From NCBI GenBank assembly GCA_016650245.1, contig JAENWD010000171.1, forward strand, positions 1 to 34,745: a stretch of DNA of 34,745 nt. Reading direction: 5' to 3'. Made by a program: the position numbers and the translations under genes. The notes under the pieces are model-generated. The model saw only the letters and a list, made by a program, of their open reading frames with translations. It ran no database searches and was not told where the DNA came from. This stretch comes from Vicinamibacteria bacterium. Lineage in GTDB: Bacteria > Acidobacteriota > Vicinamibacteria > Vicinamibacterales > JAENWD01. This document shows positions 28,084-34,745 of this stretch, piece by piece (position 1 is the first letter of the stretch; every line of letters starts with the position of its first letter).

Positions 28084-30468
28084 ATGGACTACGAAAAACT
28101 CGGCCTCTTCTACCTCGGACGCCCCTACGACCTCGACACCAAGTCGGCGCGCGACGGCCTGCTGCTCTACGACTCCAAGGATCTCGTGACGCACGCGGTG
28201 TGTGTCGGCATGACCGGCAGCGGCAAGACCGGCCTGTGTATCGACTTGCTCGAAGAGGCAGCCATCGATGGCATCCCCGCGCTTGCCATCGATCCCAAAG
28301 GCGACCTTGGCAACCTGCTGCTGACCTTCCCCGATTTGTCACCGGGCGAGTTCCGCCCGTGGATCGACGAGGACGAGGCGCGGCGCAACGGCAAGACTCC
28401 GGAGGAGTGGGCGGCGTCGGAGGCCGATACCTGGCGCAAGGGCCTTGAAAGCTGGGGCCAGAGCGGCGACCGCATCAAGCGGCTGCGCGCAGCCGTGGAC
28501 GTCGCGATCTACACGCCGGGTGCGCAGTCGGGGTTGCCCCTGTCGATCGTGAAGTCGTTCTCGGCGCCGGCGCCGGACTTCATCGAGGAATCCGATCTGA
28601 TGCGCGAGCGCGTCGCGACGACGGCGACGAGCCTGCTGGGCCTGCTCGGCATCGACGCGGATCCGATCAAGAGCCGCGAGCACATCCTGCTCTCCACCAT
28701 CATCGACTCCTGCTGGCGCCAGGGAGAGGATTTTGATCTCGCGCGGTTGATTCAGATGATCCAGACACCGCCCGTCCAGCGCATCGGCGTGCTCGAGCTC
28801 GAAGCGTTCTACCCGTCCGACAAGCGCTTCGAGCTGGCGATGGCGGTGAACAACCTGCTGGCCGCGCCGGGCTTCAGCGCCTGGATGGAGGGCGAAGCGC
28901 TGGACGTGCAGCGGCTGCTCTACACGCCCGAGGGCAAACCGCGCCTGACGATTCTGTCCATCGCGCACCTCAACGACGCCGAGCGGATGTTCTTCGTCTC
29001 GCTGCTGCTGAATCAAGTACTGGGCTGGATGCGACAGCAGCCAGGGACGACGAGCCTGCGGGCCATCGTCTACATGGACGAGATCGCCGGGTACCTGCCG
29101 CCGGTGGCCAACCCCGCGTCGAAGGCGCCGATGCTGACGCTGCTGAAGCAGGCGCGGGCATTTGGCGTCGGCATGGTGCTGGCGACGCAGAACCCGGTGG
29201 ATCTGGACTACAAGGCGCTGTCCAACGCGGGCACCTGGTTCATCGGGCGGCTGCAGACCGAGCGCGACCAGATGCGCGTTCTCGACGGGCTCGAAGGCGC
29301 GATGTCCAACGCCGGCGGCGCCTTCGACCGCGACAAGCTGCAGCGCCTGATCGGTGGTCTGGGCAAGCGCGTGTTCCTGCTCCACAACGTTCACGAAGAC
29401 GGCCCCGAGGTCTTCGAATCACGGTGGGCCATGTCGTACCTCCGCGGCCCGCTGACACGGACGCAGATCCGGACGCTAATGGCTGGGCGCAAGGCCACCG
29501 CCCCCGACAGCACCCCAGCACCCCCCAGCACCCGAGAGCACCAGAGGGCACCTGAGAGCACCCGTCCCGCCGTCTCCGCCCACTGGGTGCTGCCCCCGGG
29601 CATCCCGCAGTACTTCGCGCCGGCCAGGGCGGGGGCGCACTACGTGCCGATGATCGTCGGCGCGGCCAACGTGCGGTTCACCGACACGAAGGCGAAGATC
29701 GACAGCACCCGACCGCTCACCGTCGTCACGCCGCTCACCGCCGATCCGATCCCGGTGACCTGGGATCAGGCCCAGCCAGCGACGTTCGAGGTGGGGCAGC
29801 TGTCGACGGACCTGCCGTCGGGCGCAACCTTCGACGAGCTGCCGGGCCCGGCGAGCAAGGCCAGGAACTACGCCGACTGGACCAGGTCGTTTGTGACGTG
29901 GGTGTCGACCGCCGAGTCGCTCGACATCTACCGCAGCCCCTCGCTCGAGATCGTCTCGAACGCCGGCGAGTCCGAGGGCGACTTCCGCGCCCGCCTGCAG
30001 CAGGCGGCGCGCGAGCAGCGCGATGCCGAGGTCACGCGCCTGCGCCAGAAGTTCGCGCCCAGGGCCGCGGCGCTGCAGGAGCGGCTCCGCCGCGCGGAGC
30101 AGGCAGTGGAGAAAGAAGAGGAGCAGGCCTCCGCGCAGAAGACGCAGACGGCGATCTCGTTCGGGACGACCGTGCTGGGCGCGCTGTTTGGCCGCAAGTC
30201 GCTGAGCGCGTCGACGCTTGGCCGCGCCACCACCGCCGTGCGCGGCGTGGGGCGCGCGTCAAAGGAAGCGCAGGACGTCACGCGCGCGAAGGAGAACGTC
30301 GGGTCGGTGCAGTCGCAGATGGAAGAACTCGACGCGGCCTTGCAGGCCGCAATCGCCTCGCTCGACGCGACCTACCATCCCGCCACCGAACCGCTCGAGA
30401 CCATCAGCCTCAAGCCGATGCGGACGGGAATCCAGGTGAAACTCGTCGCGCTGGTCTGGGTTGGGTGA
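28084..30468 (+). CDS. HerA/DUF87-type ATP-binding protein
   Basis: 794 aa from ATG 28084 (MDYEKLGLFYLGRPYD). An ATG at 28024 inside the hydrolase gene would add 20 residues unlike the family. It is a RecA-fold ATPase of the HerA/FtsK/VirB4 group: Walker A GMTGSGKTG (42-50), IDPKGDLGNLL (70-80), Walker B AIVYMDE (327-333) and sensor LATQNPVDLDY (366-376). A linker of short repeats (about 475-494) separates this from a C-terminal part. That part holds a coiled coil (about 640-690, RLQQAAREQRDAEV and on) and a hydrophobic TTVLGALFG segment, then a second helical region. The role is unknown. No NurA nuclease or defence partner is adjacent, so DNA repair, translocation or defence remain open. Confidence 0.8.
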   Translation: MDYEKLGLFYLGRPYDLDTKSARDGLLLYDSKDLVTHAVCVGMTGSGKTGLCIDLLEEAAIDGIPALAIDPKGDLGNLLLTFPDLSPGEFRPWIDEDEARRNGKTPEEWAASEADTWRKGLESWGQSGDRIKRLRAAVDVAIYTPGAQSGLPLSIVKSFSAPAPDFIEESDLMRERVATTATSLLGLLGIDADPIKSREHILLSTIIDSCWRQGEDFDLARLIQMIQTPPVQRIGVLELEAFYPSDKRFELAMAVNNLLAAPGFSAWMEGEALDVQRLLYTPEGKPRLTILSIAHLNDAERMFFVSLLLNQVLGWMRQQPGTTSLRAIVYMDEIAGYLPPVANPASKAPMLTLLKQARAFGVGMVLATQNPVDLDYKALSNAGTWFIGRLQTERDQMRVLDGLEGAMSNAGGAFDRDKLQRLIGGLGKRVFLLHNVHEDGPEVFESRWAMSYLRGPLTRTQIRTLMAGRKATAPDSTPAPPSTREHQRAPESTRPAVSAHWVLPPGIPQYFAPARAGAHYVPMIVGAANVRFTDTKAKIDSTRPLTVVTPLTADPIPVTWDQAQPATFEVGQLSTDLPSGATFDELPGPASKARNYADWTRSFVTWVSTAESLDIYRSPSLEIVSNAGESEGDFRARLQQAAREQRDAEVTRLRQKFAPRAAALQERLRRAEQAVEKEEEQASAQKTQTAISFGTTVLGALFGRKSLSASTLGRATTAVRGVGRASKEAQDVTRAKENVGSVQSQMEELDAALQAAIASLDATYHPATEPLETISLKPMRTGIQVKLVALVWVG
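29507..29565 (+). repeat. In-frame AGCACCC/GAGAGCACC repeat inside the ATPase gene
   Basis: The stretch is made of near-copies of CAGCACCC and GAGAGCACC. It encodes a Ser/Thr/Pro-rich linker (D-S-T-P-A-P-P-S-T-R-E-H-Q-R-A-P-E-S-T-R). It resembles the short-period repeats otherwise found between genes in this window, but here it is tolerated in frame between the ATPase and C-terminal domains. Confidence 0.6.
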
Positions 30469-30598
30469 TCACGTACGCCAACCACAGAGACACGGAGACC
30501 ACGGAGGCCACACTGAGATCTTTCTTCTTGGCTTCCCAAGAAGAAACTCTGTGCGTCCTTTGTGGTCTCGGTGTCTCTGTGGTTGGCGTACGTCATCA
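30466..30598. repeat. Long palindrome A containing the stop codons of both convergent genes
   Basis: The arms begin TGATCACGTACGCCAACCAC on one side and TGATGACGTACGCCAACCAC on the other. They pair with few mismatches for about 50 bp, including 23 bp without mismatch from 30471. The centre carries a second perfect hairpin, TTCTTCTTGG - CTTC - CCAAGAAGAA (30522-30545). The outermost TGA on each side is the stop codon of the flanking gene. It is likely a bidirectional terminator and shares its terminal 15 bp with palindrome B. Confidence 0.88.
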
Positions 30599-32365
30599 AT
30601 AAGCTTGAACGATTTTCAACGACACCGATCGCTGTTCGCCTTCACCGAGACTGAAGGCCGTTGCCAGCGAGCGCAGGCGTTCGAGGAACTCGGGATCGGT
30701 TTCCTGCCCCTCTTCGAGCGCCTCGACGGCGACCGCGAGGTAGCGTCCAGCCGGCAGGTTCTTCGCCTGGAAGCCGCCCTGCTGATCGGGCCTGGCCATG
30801 GTCACGTGGCGCGACATGTAGCCCCACTTCGCCGGGTCTTCCGAAAACACGATCGTCGCGTAGTCCACCACCGGCTTGCCGTGGTCGTCGGTGACCCCGC
30901 CCGTTACGCCGCTGCTGGTGGTGCTGAGCACGACTTGCAGTCCGGTCACCGGCTCGCCCTGTTTGAAGGCGACGCCGGTGTCGGTGACATCGGTGCCGTT
31001 GAGCAACACCGCCTTCAACGAGTAGCCGGCGGGCACGCGGAACGTGCGGATCAACACCGGGCTGAGCACTGCCTTCAGCTCGAACGTCCAGTCGTCGTCC
31101 AGCCGGTCGCGCATCTCGCCGCCCATGAAGATCATCGGCGCGTCCGGGTTCTTCGCCATCGCATTCACGGAGACGTCCGTCGGCTTGATGCCGGTCGCGG
31201 CCGAGGCGGGCTGCACGACGACCTGGCCGCGCAAGCTGGTGCCCTTGGTGCCCATCAACGTCACGCCGGTGACGTCCTCGCCGCCCACCGAGAGCGACGT
31301 GAACGCCGCTTCCGGGTCGTCGTCGCCGCCACCACGACGCGGGCCCATGCCCATCGTGCGCGCCTCGAGCACGTAGTCGCCCGGCGCGATATTGGACAGC
31401 ACGAACGTCCCGTCGTCGCGCACGCGGTTGCCCGCGCCGAAGGACATCATCATCATGCCGCCGTCGCCGGAACGGATGTCCTCGCGCAGCATCACGAACG
31501 CGCCCGCCATCGGTTTGCCCGACGAATCCACCGCCGTGCCGCTGACCTTCACGGTGCGGACTGGCAGCAGCGAGAAGGTGACCCCCGCCATCTCGGCCCC
31601 AAGCCCGACGTTGATGCGGTCGGCCTGCTGCGAGCTGGCCGTGCCCGGATAGTAGGTCGGGGCGTAGCCGGTGGTGCTGTCGCTCGACTCGGCGCCCATC
31701 ATGCCCATCGGGCGCAGCGTCGCGCTGATGTAGTAGTCGCCCGGCGCAAGGCCATAGAGCCGGAAGTGGCCCATGTCGTCGGTGGAGCCGAACCGCCCGA
31801 CCGGCACCAGCCGGCGGCGCCCGCTGAAGGTGCGGTAGTGCAGGGCCGAGACCATCGCGTCGGCGATCGGCTCGCCGAACTCGTCGACGATGCGCCCGGC
31901 GATCACCGATCCGCGTGGCAGGTTGAAGTTGACGTTCTCCAGCGTCTGGCCGTCGGCCAGTTCAATCGGCCGTCCGCGTTCGAAGGGCCGGCGCTGCCCG
32001 TAGTTCAGCTGCACGTAGCCGCCCTTGGACGCCGTGAGGTTGTAGCGGCCGGCCGGCAGATCCTTGATCTCCCAGCGGCCCTCTTCGTCGGTCGAGGCGA
32101 CGCGGCCCTCGCGGAACTCCTGGCCCTGCAACCGCACGACCGCGCGTCGGGACGCCTGACCGGCCTCGCCGCCGACGACACGGCCGCGCAGACGCGCGGT
32201 GCCCGTCTGCGGCGCCTGGTTGTCGCGCGGGCCCGTGCGGGGCCCCATGGGGCGCTGGCCCTCGATCCTGATTTGCTGGGCGCTGACCTCGATCCGCGAC
32301 GCTGCCGTCGAGGCGATGACGACAAGTCCGACAAGACTGGCGAGTGCGTACGCGAGTCGATTCAT
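30596..32365 (-). CDS. Secreted protein with carboxypeptidase-regulatory-like domains
   Basis: 589 aa with a signal peptide (LAYALASLVGLVVIASTAAS, cleavage before about 30) and AGGAG 9 nt before the ATG. At least four transthyretin-like CarboxypepD_reg units are seen. Each has a G-x-V-x-D-x-x-G-x-P-x-x-x-A strand pair and a G-x-F-x-x-x-x-L-x-x-G-x-Y turn: TARLRGRVV...WEIKDLPAGRYNL (about 57-110), IAGRIVDEFGEPIADAMV...FRLYGLAPGDYYI, VSGTAVDSSGKPMAGAFV...FVLSNIAPGDYVL, and VTGGVTDDHGKPVVDYAT...FQAKNLPAGRYLA. Such proteins are abundant in Acidobacteria, often near TonB receptors or surface systems. No TonB barrel is present, so this is a stand-alone adhesive or structural protein. The role is unknown. 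Confidence 0.85.
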   Translation of the reverse strand: MNRLAYALASLVGLVVIASTAASRIEVSAQQIRIEGQRPMGPRTGPRDNQAPQTGTARLRGRVVGGEAGQASRRAVVRLQGQEFREGRVASTDEEGRWEIKDLPAGRYNLTASKGGYVQLNYGQRRPFERGRPIELADGQTLENVNFNLPRGSVIAGRIVDEFGEPIADAMVSALHYRTFSGRRRLVPVGRFGSTDDMGHFRLYGLAPGDYYISATLRPMGMMGAESSDSTTGYAPTYYPGTASSQQADRINVGLGAEMAGVTFSLLPVRTVKVSGTAVDSSGKPMAGAFVMLREDIRSGDGGMMMMSFGAGNRVRDDGTFVLSNIAPGDYVLEARTMGMGPRRGGGDDDPEAAFTSLSVGGEDVTGVTLMGTKGTSLRGQVVVQPASAATGIKPTDVSVNAMAKNPDAPMIFMGGEMRDRLDDDWTFELKAVLSPVLIRTFRVPAGYSLKAVLLNGTDVTDTGVAFKQGEPVTGLQVVLSTTSSGVTGGVTDDHGKPVVDYATIVFSEDPAKWGYMSRHVTMARPDQQGGFQAKNLPAGRYLAVAVEALEEGQETDPEFLERLRSLATAFSLGEGEQRSVSLKIVQAY

Positions 32366-32461
32366 CCGGTTGGCTCCTGGGACCCCAAACCGTCAGGGCG
32401 CCCTCAGCATAGACGACCAGGGTGGTGTCTCGGACTGCCTCAGTCGTCCGTGAGACGCACG

Positions 32462-32490
32462 TTGGCTACGAGGGCAGCGCCGGATAAGAT
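32462..32490 (+). promoter_or_regulatory. Candidate sigma70-type promoter of the DUF1080 gene
   Basis: TTGGCT (32462-32467), a 17-nt spacer, then TAAGAT (32485-32490; 4/6 to consensus with the key T, A and T positions kept). Transcription would start about 32497, 34 nt before the ATG. It is in the 165-nt divergent gap between the genes at 32365 and 32531. Confidence 0.4.
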
Positions 32491-32530
32491 CCGCTAGGTT
32501 CATCCAACTGCCAATCACGGAGATCCAGCC

Positions 32531-33475
32531 ATGTTCACACGGGCACAGCTCGGACCACTTGCGCTCCTGACTCTGTTGACCACCGGCGCCGGCGCCGGCG
32601 TCGCGGCACAGGGACCCACGCTGTCGGCTCCGCCGATCGTCGGCCGGTGGGATCTCACCGTGCACGGCGCGCGCGGCGACTACCCGTCCTGGCTCGAGGT
32701 GTGGACCTCGGGCAACGTTCACCTGGTCGGCCAGTTCGTCGGCAGCGGCGGCAGCGCCCGGCCGGTTTCGCTGGTCGAGTTCGCCGACGGCAAGGTGCGG
32801 TTCTCGATTCCCCCGCAGTGGGACAAGCGGCCCGACAACGAAACCTACGAGGCCACGTTGAGCGGCGACACTCTCGAAGGCTGGACGACGGACCGTACTG
32901 GCAAGCGCCTGACGTTCAGCGGCAAGCGCGCGCCATCACTTGCGCGCACCGGCACGCCGACCTGGGGCGATCCGGTGAAGCTCACGATCCGTTCGAGCTG
33001 GCGTGAGCCCGCCAAGGGGTGGACGATCTCGGACGACGGCGTGCTCGCCAGCCTGGGGAAGGCCGACAATCTCGTCTCCACGCAGAGCTTCAACGACTTC
33101 ACGCTCCACGTCGAGTTCCGCCTGCCGAAAGGCAGCAACAGCGGCATCTACCTCCGTGGCCGCTACGAGGCGCAGATAGAGGACAGCGATGCCGCCGAGC
33201 CGCCGCTCAATCACATCGGCGGGATATACGGGTTCCTGGCGCCCACGTGGGACGCGCGGCGTCAGCCGGGCGAGTGGCAGACATTCGATATCACGCTGGT
33301 CGGCCGCGTCGTCACGATCGAGTTCAACGGCAAGCGCGTCATCTGCGACCGCGAGATTCCCGGCATCACGGGCGGGGCGATCGACAGCGACGAGGGATCG
33401 CCGGGGCCCATCATGCTGCAAGGGGACCACGGCGCCATCGAGTACCGAAACATCACGATTCGCCCGGCGCGGTAG
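32531..33475 (+). CDS. DUF1080 (3-keto-disaccharide hydrolase-like) secreted protein
   Basis: 314 aa with a signal peptide (LGPLALLTLLTTGAGAGVAAQG) and GGAG upstream of the ATG. Residues about 35-130 form an N-terminal beta domain (GRWDLTVHG...YPSWLEV). The DUF1080 jelly-roll follows (about 155-314) with WTISDDGVLASLGKADNLVST, FNDFTLHVEFRLPKGSNSGIYLRGRYEAQIEDS, and PGPIMLQGDHGAIEYRNITIRP. The closing motif and N-S-G-I-Y-L-R are nearly invariant in the family, some of whose members hydrolyse 3-keto-glycosides. No oxidoreductase of that pathway is adjacent. It is probably a periplasmic or secreted glycan-processing protein. Confidence 0.9.
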   Translation: MFTRAQLGPLALLTLLTTGAGAGVAAQGPTLSAPPIVGRWDLTVHGARGDYPSWLEVWTSGNVHLVGQFVGSGGSARPVSLVEFADGKVRFSIPPQWDKRPDNETYEATLSGDTLEGWTTDRTGKRLTFSGKRAPSLARTGTPTWGDPVKLTIRSSWREPAKGWTISDDGVLASLGKADNLVSTQSFNDFTLHVEFRLPKGSNSGIYLRGRYEAQIEDSDAAEPPLNHIGGIYGFLAPTWDARRQPGEWQTFDITLVGRVVTIEFNGKRVICDREIPGITGGAIDSDEGSPGPIMLQGDHGAIEYRNITIRPAR

Positions 33476-33527
33476 GCGCACTGGCGACGCGACGAAATGC
33501 TGGAATCCGCGCGGAAGCGACTCTGTC

Positions 33528-34397
33528 ATGGCGATGACCATTTCGGCGCGGCTGACGACGGCATGCTCGAAGACCCCCGATCGCGCGGCCTGGCTGGCTC
33601 GGCTGCCCGGCGTCGTCGCGGACCTGACCCGGCGATGGTCGCTGGCCCTGTCGGATCCCTTTGACACCGCCGGGGCGAGTTGCGCCTGGGTGGCGCCGGT
33701 CATGCGGTCCGATGGCACCCACGCCGTGTTGAAGCTCGGGATGCCGCACTTCGAAGGCGAGCACGAGACTCAGGGCCTGCGTTTCTGGAACGGCGACCCG
33801 ATGGCACGGTTGCTCGAGGCTGACGAAGAGCTCGGCGCGATGCTGCTCGAGCGATGCGAGCCTGGACCTTCGCTGCGCGGCGAACTCGAGTCCGAGCAGG
33901 ACGTCGTGGTCGCGCGGCTGCTCACACGTCTGTGGCGGGCGCCTGCGGCTCCACACGCCTTCCGGCCGTTGTCGACGATGCTGCAGTACTGGAGCGAGGA
34001 GACTGAGGCCGCGTCCGCGCGGTGGCGGGACCCGGGTCTAGTGCAAGAGGGCCTGCGCTTATTCCGCGATCTACCGCTGAGCCCGCCGCGGAACGTGCTG
34101 CTCGCCACCGACCTGCACGCGGGCAACGTCCTTCGCGCCCGGCGCGAGCCGTGGCTCGCTATCGACCCCAAGCCGTTTGTGGGCGACCCGGCCTACGACG
34201 CGACGCAGCACCTGTTGAACTGCGAGGCGCGCTTGCGTGCCGACCCTGGCGGGACGATCCGACGTTTCGCCGATCTGACCGAAGTCGCCGCCGACCGCCT
34301 TCGCCAGTGGACCTTTGCCCGCGCGGCCGCAGAGCCCCGCGACGACTGGACGTATGACCCGCTGACCGACCTCGCGCGTGTTTTAGCCAGAGCCTAA
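33528..34397 (+). CDS. APH(6)/streptomycin-6-kinase-family phosphotransferase
   Basis: 289 aa from ATG 33528; the frame is open further upstream only within the DUF1080 gene. It has a protein-kinase-like fold: A-V-L-K69-L-G (ATP-contacting Lys), Glu-rich HEGEHET-like helix (F-E-G-E-H-E, 75-80), then ATDLHAGNVL with catalytic D195 and N200, and WLAIDPKPFVGDPAYD with metal-binding D213. WLAIDPK-x-x-VGDPAYD is diagnostic of the APH(6) family. The usual H-G-D-L-H is A-T-D-L-H here, a small deviation. Most chromosomal members phosphorylate unknown small molecules, so streptomycin resistance should not be assumed. It lies 52 nt after the DUF1080 gene. Confidence 0.82.
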   Translation: MAMTISARLTTACSKTPDRAAWLARLPGVVADLTRRWSLALSDPFDTAGASCAWVAPVMRSDGTHAVLKLGMPHFEGEHETQGLRFWNGDPMARLLEADEELGAMLLERCEPGPSLRGELESEQDVVVARLLTRLWRAPAAPHAFRPLSTMLQYWSEETEAASARWRDPGLVQEGLRLFRDLPLSPPRNVLLATDLHAGNVLRARREPWLAIDPKPFVGDPAYDATQHLLNCEARLRADPGGTIRRFADLTEVAADRLRQWTFARAAAEPRDDWTYDPLTDLARVLARA

Positions 34398-34425
34398 AGC
34401 CCAGAGCCCAAAGCCCGAGGCTATC
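34386..34425. repeat. CCAGAGCC/AAAGCCC short repeats between convergent genes
   Basis: The DNA from the last codons of the phosphotransferase gene onward is built of AGCCAGAGCC, AAAGCCCAGAGCCC and AAAGCCCGAGG words. The rest of the gap to 34486 holds CTCCCCGTTCTCCGGAGG and no gene. It again begins within the gene end. Confidence 0.5.
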
Positions 34426-34486
34426 TCCCCGTTCTCCGGAGGCTTGAGGCCAGGTGGGCTAGCTCCTGAGGCTGTCTGCGAAGCTC

Positions 34487-34745
34487 CTACGGCGCCAACC
34501 TCCCCGCCACCCGTCCGAGCGCCGCGATGAGCCGGTCCACCTGCTCGGTCACCTTGGTGCCATCGCCTGTCGCGACTGCTTCGGCCACCCCCGGCAGGAG
34601 CTCTGGCGCGTAGGTGAACTTCGGCGCGTAGATCTGGTGCCGGTACCACGGGCGGCCAGGGATGCCGGCCGGATCGAGCAAGGCCCGTTCGGCCTGCAGC
34701 AGGCGCGTGTTGATGGCGGCAAGCGCGGCGCGATCGCCGGCAGCC
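34487..34745 (-). CDS. C-terminus of an M28-type peptidase with transferrin-receptor-like dimerisation domain
   Basis: About 85 codons to the window edge, in frame from A-A-G-D-R-A-A-L-A-A-I-N-T-R-L-L-Q-A-E-R-A-L-L to the stop at 34487. The stretch AERALLDPAGIPGRPWYRHQ, then IYAPKF and LLPGVAEAV, is the characteristic end of glutamate-carboxypeptidase-II-like (NAALADase) proteins, where a helical domain mediates dimerisation. Family enzymes are zinc exopeptidases; the catalytic domain is outside the window. An internal TTG could be mistaken for a start at 34681, but the homology continues upstream. Confidence 0.8.
   Translation of the reverse strand, partial: AAGDRAALAAINTRLLQAERALLDPAGIPGRPWYRHQIYAPKFTYAPELLPGVAEAVATGDGTKVTEQVDRLIAALGRVAGRLAP

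Noticed and set aside
30461-32497. 678-codon open frame on the plus strand opposite the carboxypeptidase-regulatory-domain gene
   Set aside because: It is the GC-rich antiframe of a clear secreted-protein gene, has Arg/His/Ala-rich composition without family motifs, and runs through palindrome A.
33528-34397. Streptomycin resistance gene
   Set aside because: The family match is clear but most chromosomal members are of unknown substrate; there is no mobile-element context to suggest acquired resistance.

Overview
The window reads as a G+C-rich chromosomal segment from an acidobacterium, most probably of the Vicinamibacteria type. This is inferred from gene content: a compact his operon, DUF1800/DUF1501 secreted pairs, M56/BlaI pairs, many secreted proteins of unknown function, carboxypeptidase-regulatory-domain proteins and intergenic palindromes. 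No rRNA, tRNA, CRISPR array, integrase or transposase was seen. Most genes look vertically inherited and metabolic.

Layout. Bases 1-7410 (minus strand) hold a complete histidine operon in the order hisL-hisI-hisG-hisD-hisC-hisB-hisH-hisF-hisA, with overlapping or near-overlapping stop/start codons from hisG onward. A DUF4097 protein follows it, then the first codons of another secreted protein. In front of hisI is a short open reading frame with seven histidines in eight residues, followed by a GC-rich hairpin and eight Ts. This is a classical transcription attenuator, and a TTGACA promoter lies just upstream. Bases 7439-10660 (minus) hold a BlaI-type repressor and an M56 membrane metallopeptidase with a proline-rich spacer and six C-terminal SDFE repeats. 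Two palindromic operators overlap the promoter of the pair.

Bases 10755-13462 carry a Rid-family protein, a small secreted protein, rmuC and an outer-membrane barrel. Bases 13600-17012 (minus) carry a translationally coupled phosphatase-like gene and group II PLP decarboxylase, and a glycine-zipper membrane protein. Bases 17069-19005 (plus) carry a secreted protein, a ThiO-like glycine oxidase and pterin-4a-carbinolamine dehydratase. Bases 19036-23776 (minus) form an apparent operon DUF1800 - DUF1501 - acyl-CoA synthetase - single BMC-H shell protein. The synthetase seems to start at a CTG codon inside the DUF1501 stop.

Bases 23869-30468 (plus) carry an N-acyl-D-amino-acid deacylase, a GNAT acetyltransferase, a CocE-type hydrolase and a HerA/DUF87-type ATPase. 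A perfect 35-bp inverted repeat covers the deacylase stop and puts the GNAT ribosome-binding site and start codon in its loop. The remainder holds a carboxypeptidase-regulatory-domain protein (minus), a DUF1080 protein and an APH(6)-like kinase (plus), and the C-terminus of an M28/transferrin-receptor-like peptidase (minus, cut by the window end).

The most unusual layer is non-coding. Three long palindromes share CCACAGAGACACGGAG-like words. Several short-period repeat or palindrome families sit at gene ends and often supply the stop codon. Two genes have a -10 box exactly 7 nt before a GTG start, suggesting leaderless messages. All functions are assigned by reading the translated sequence; no database search was run.
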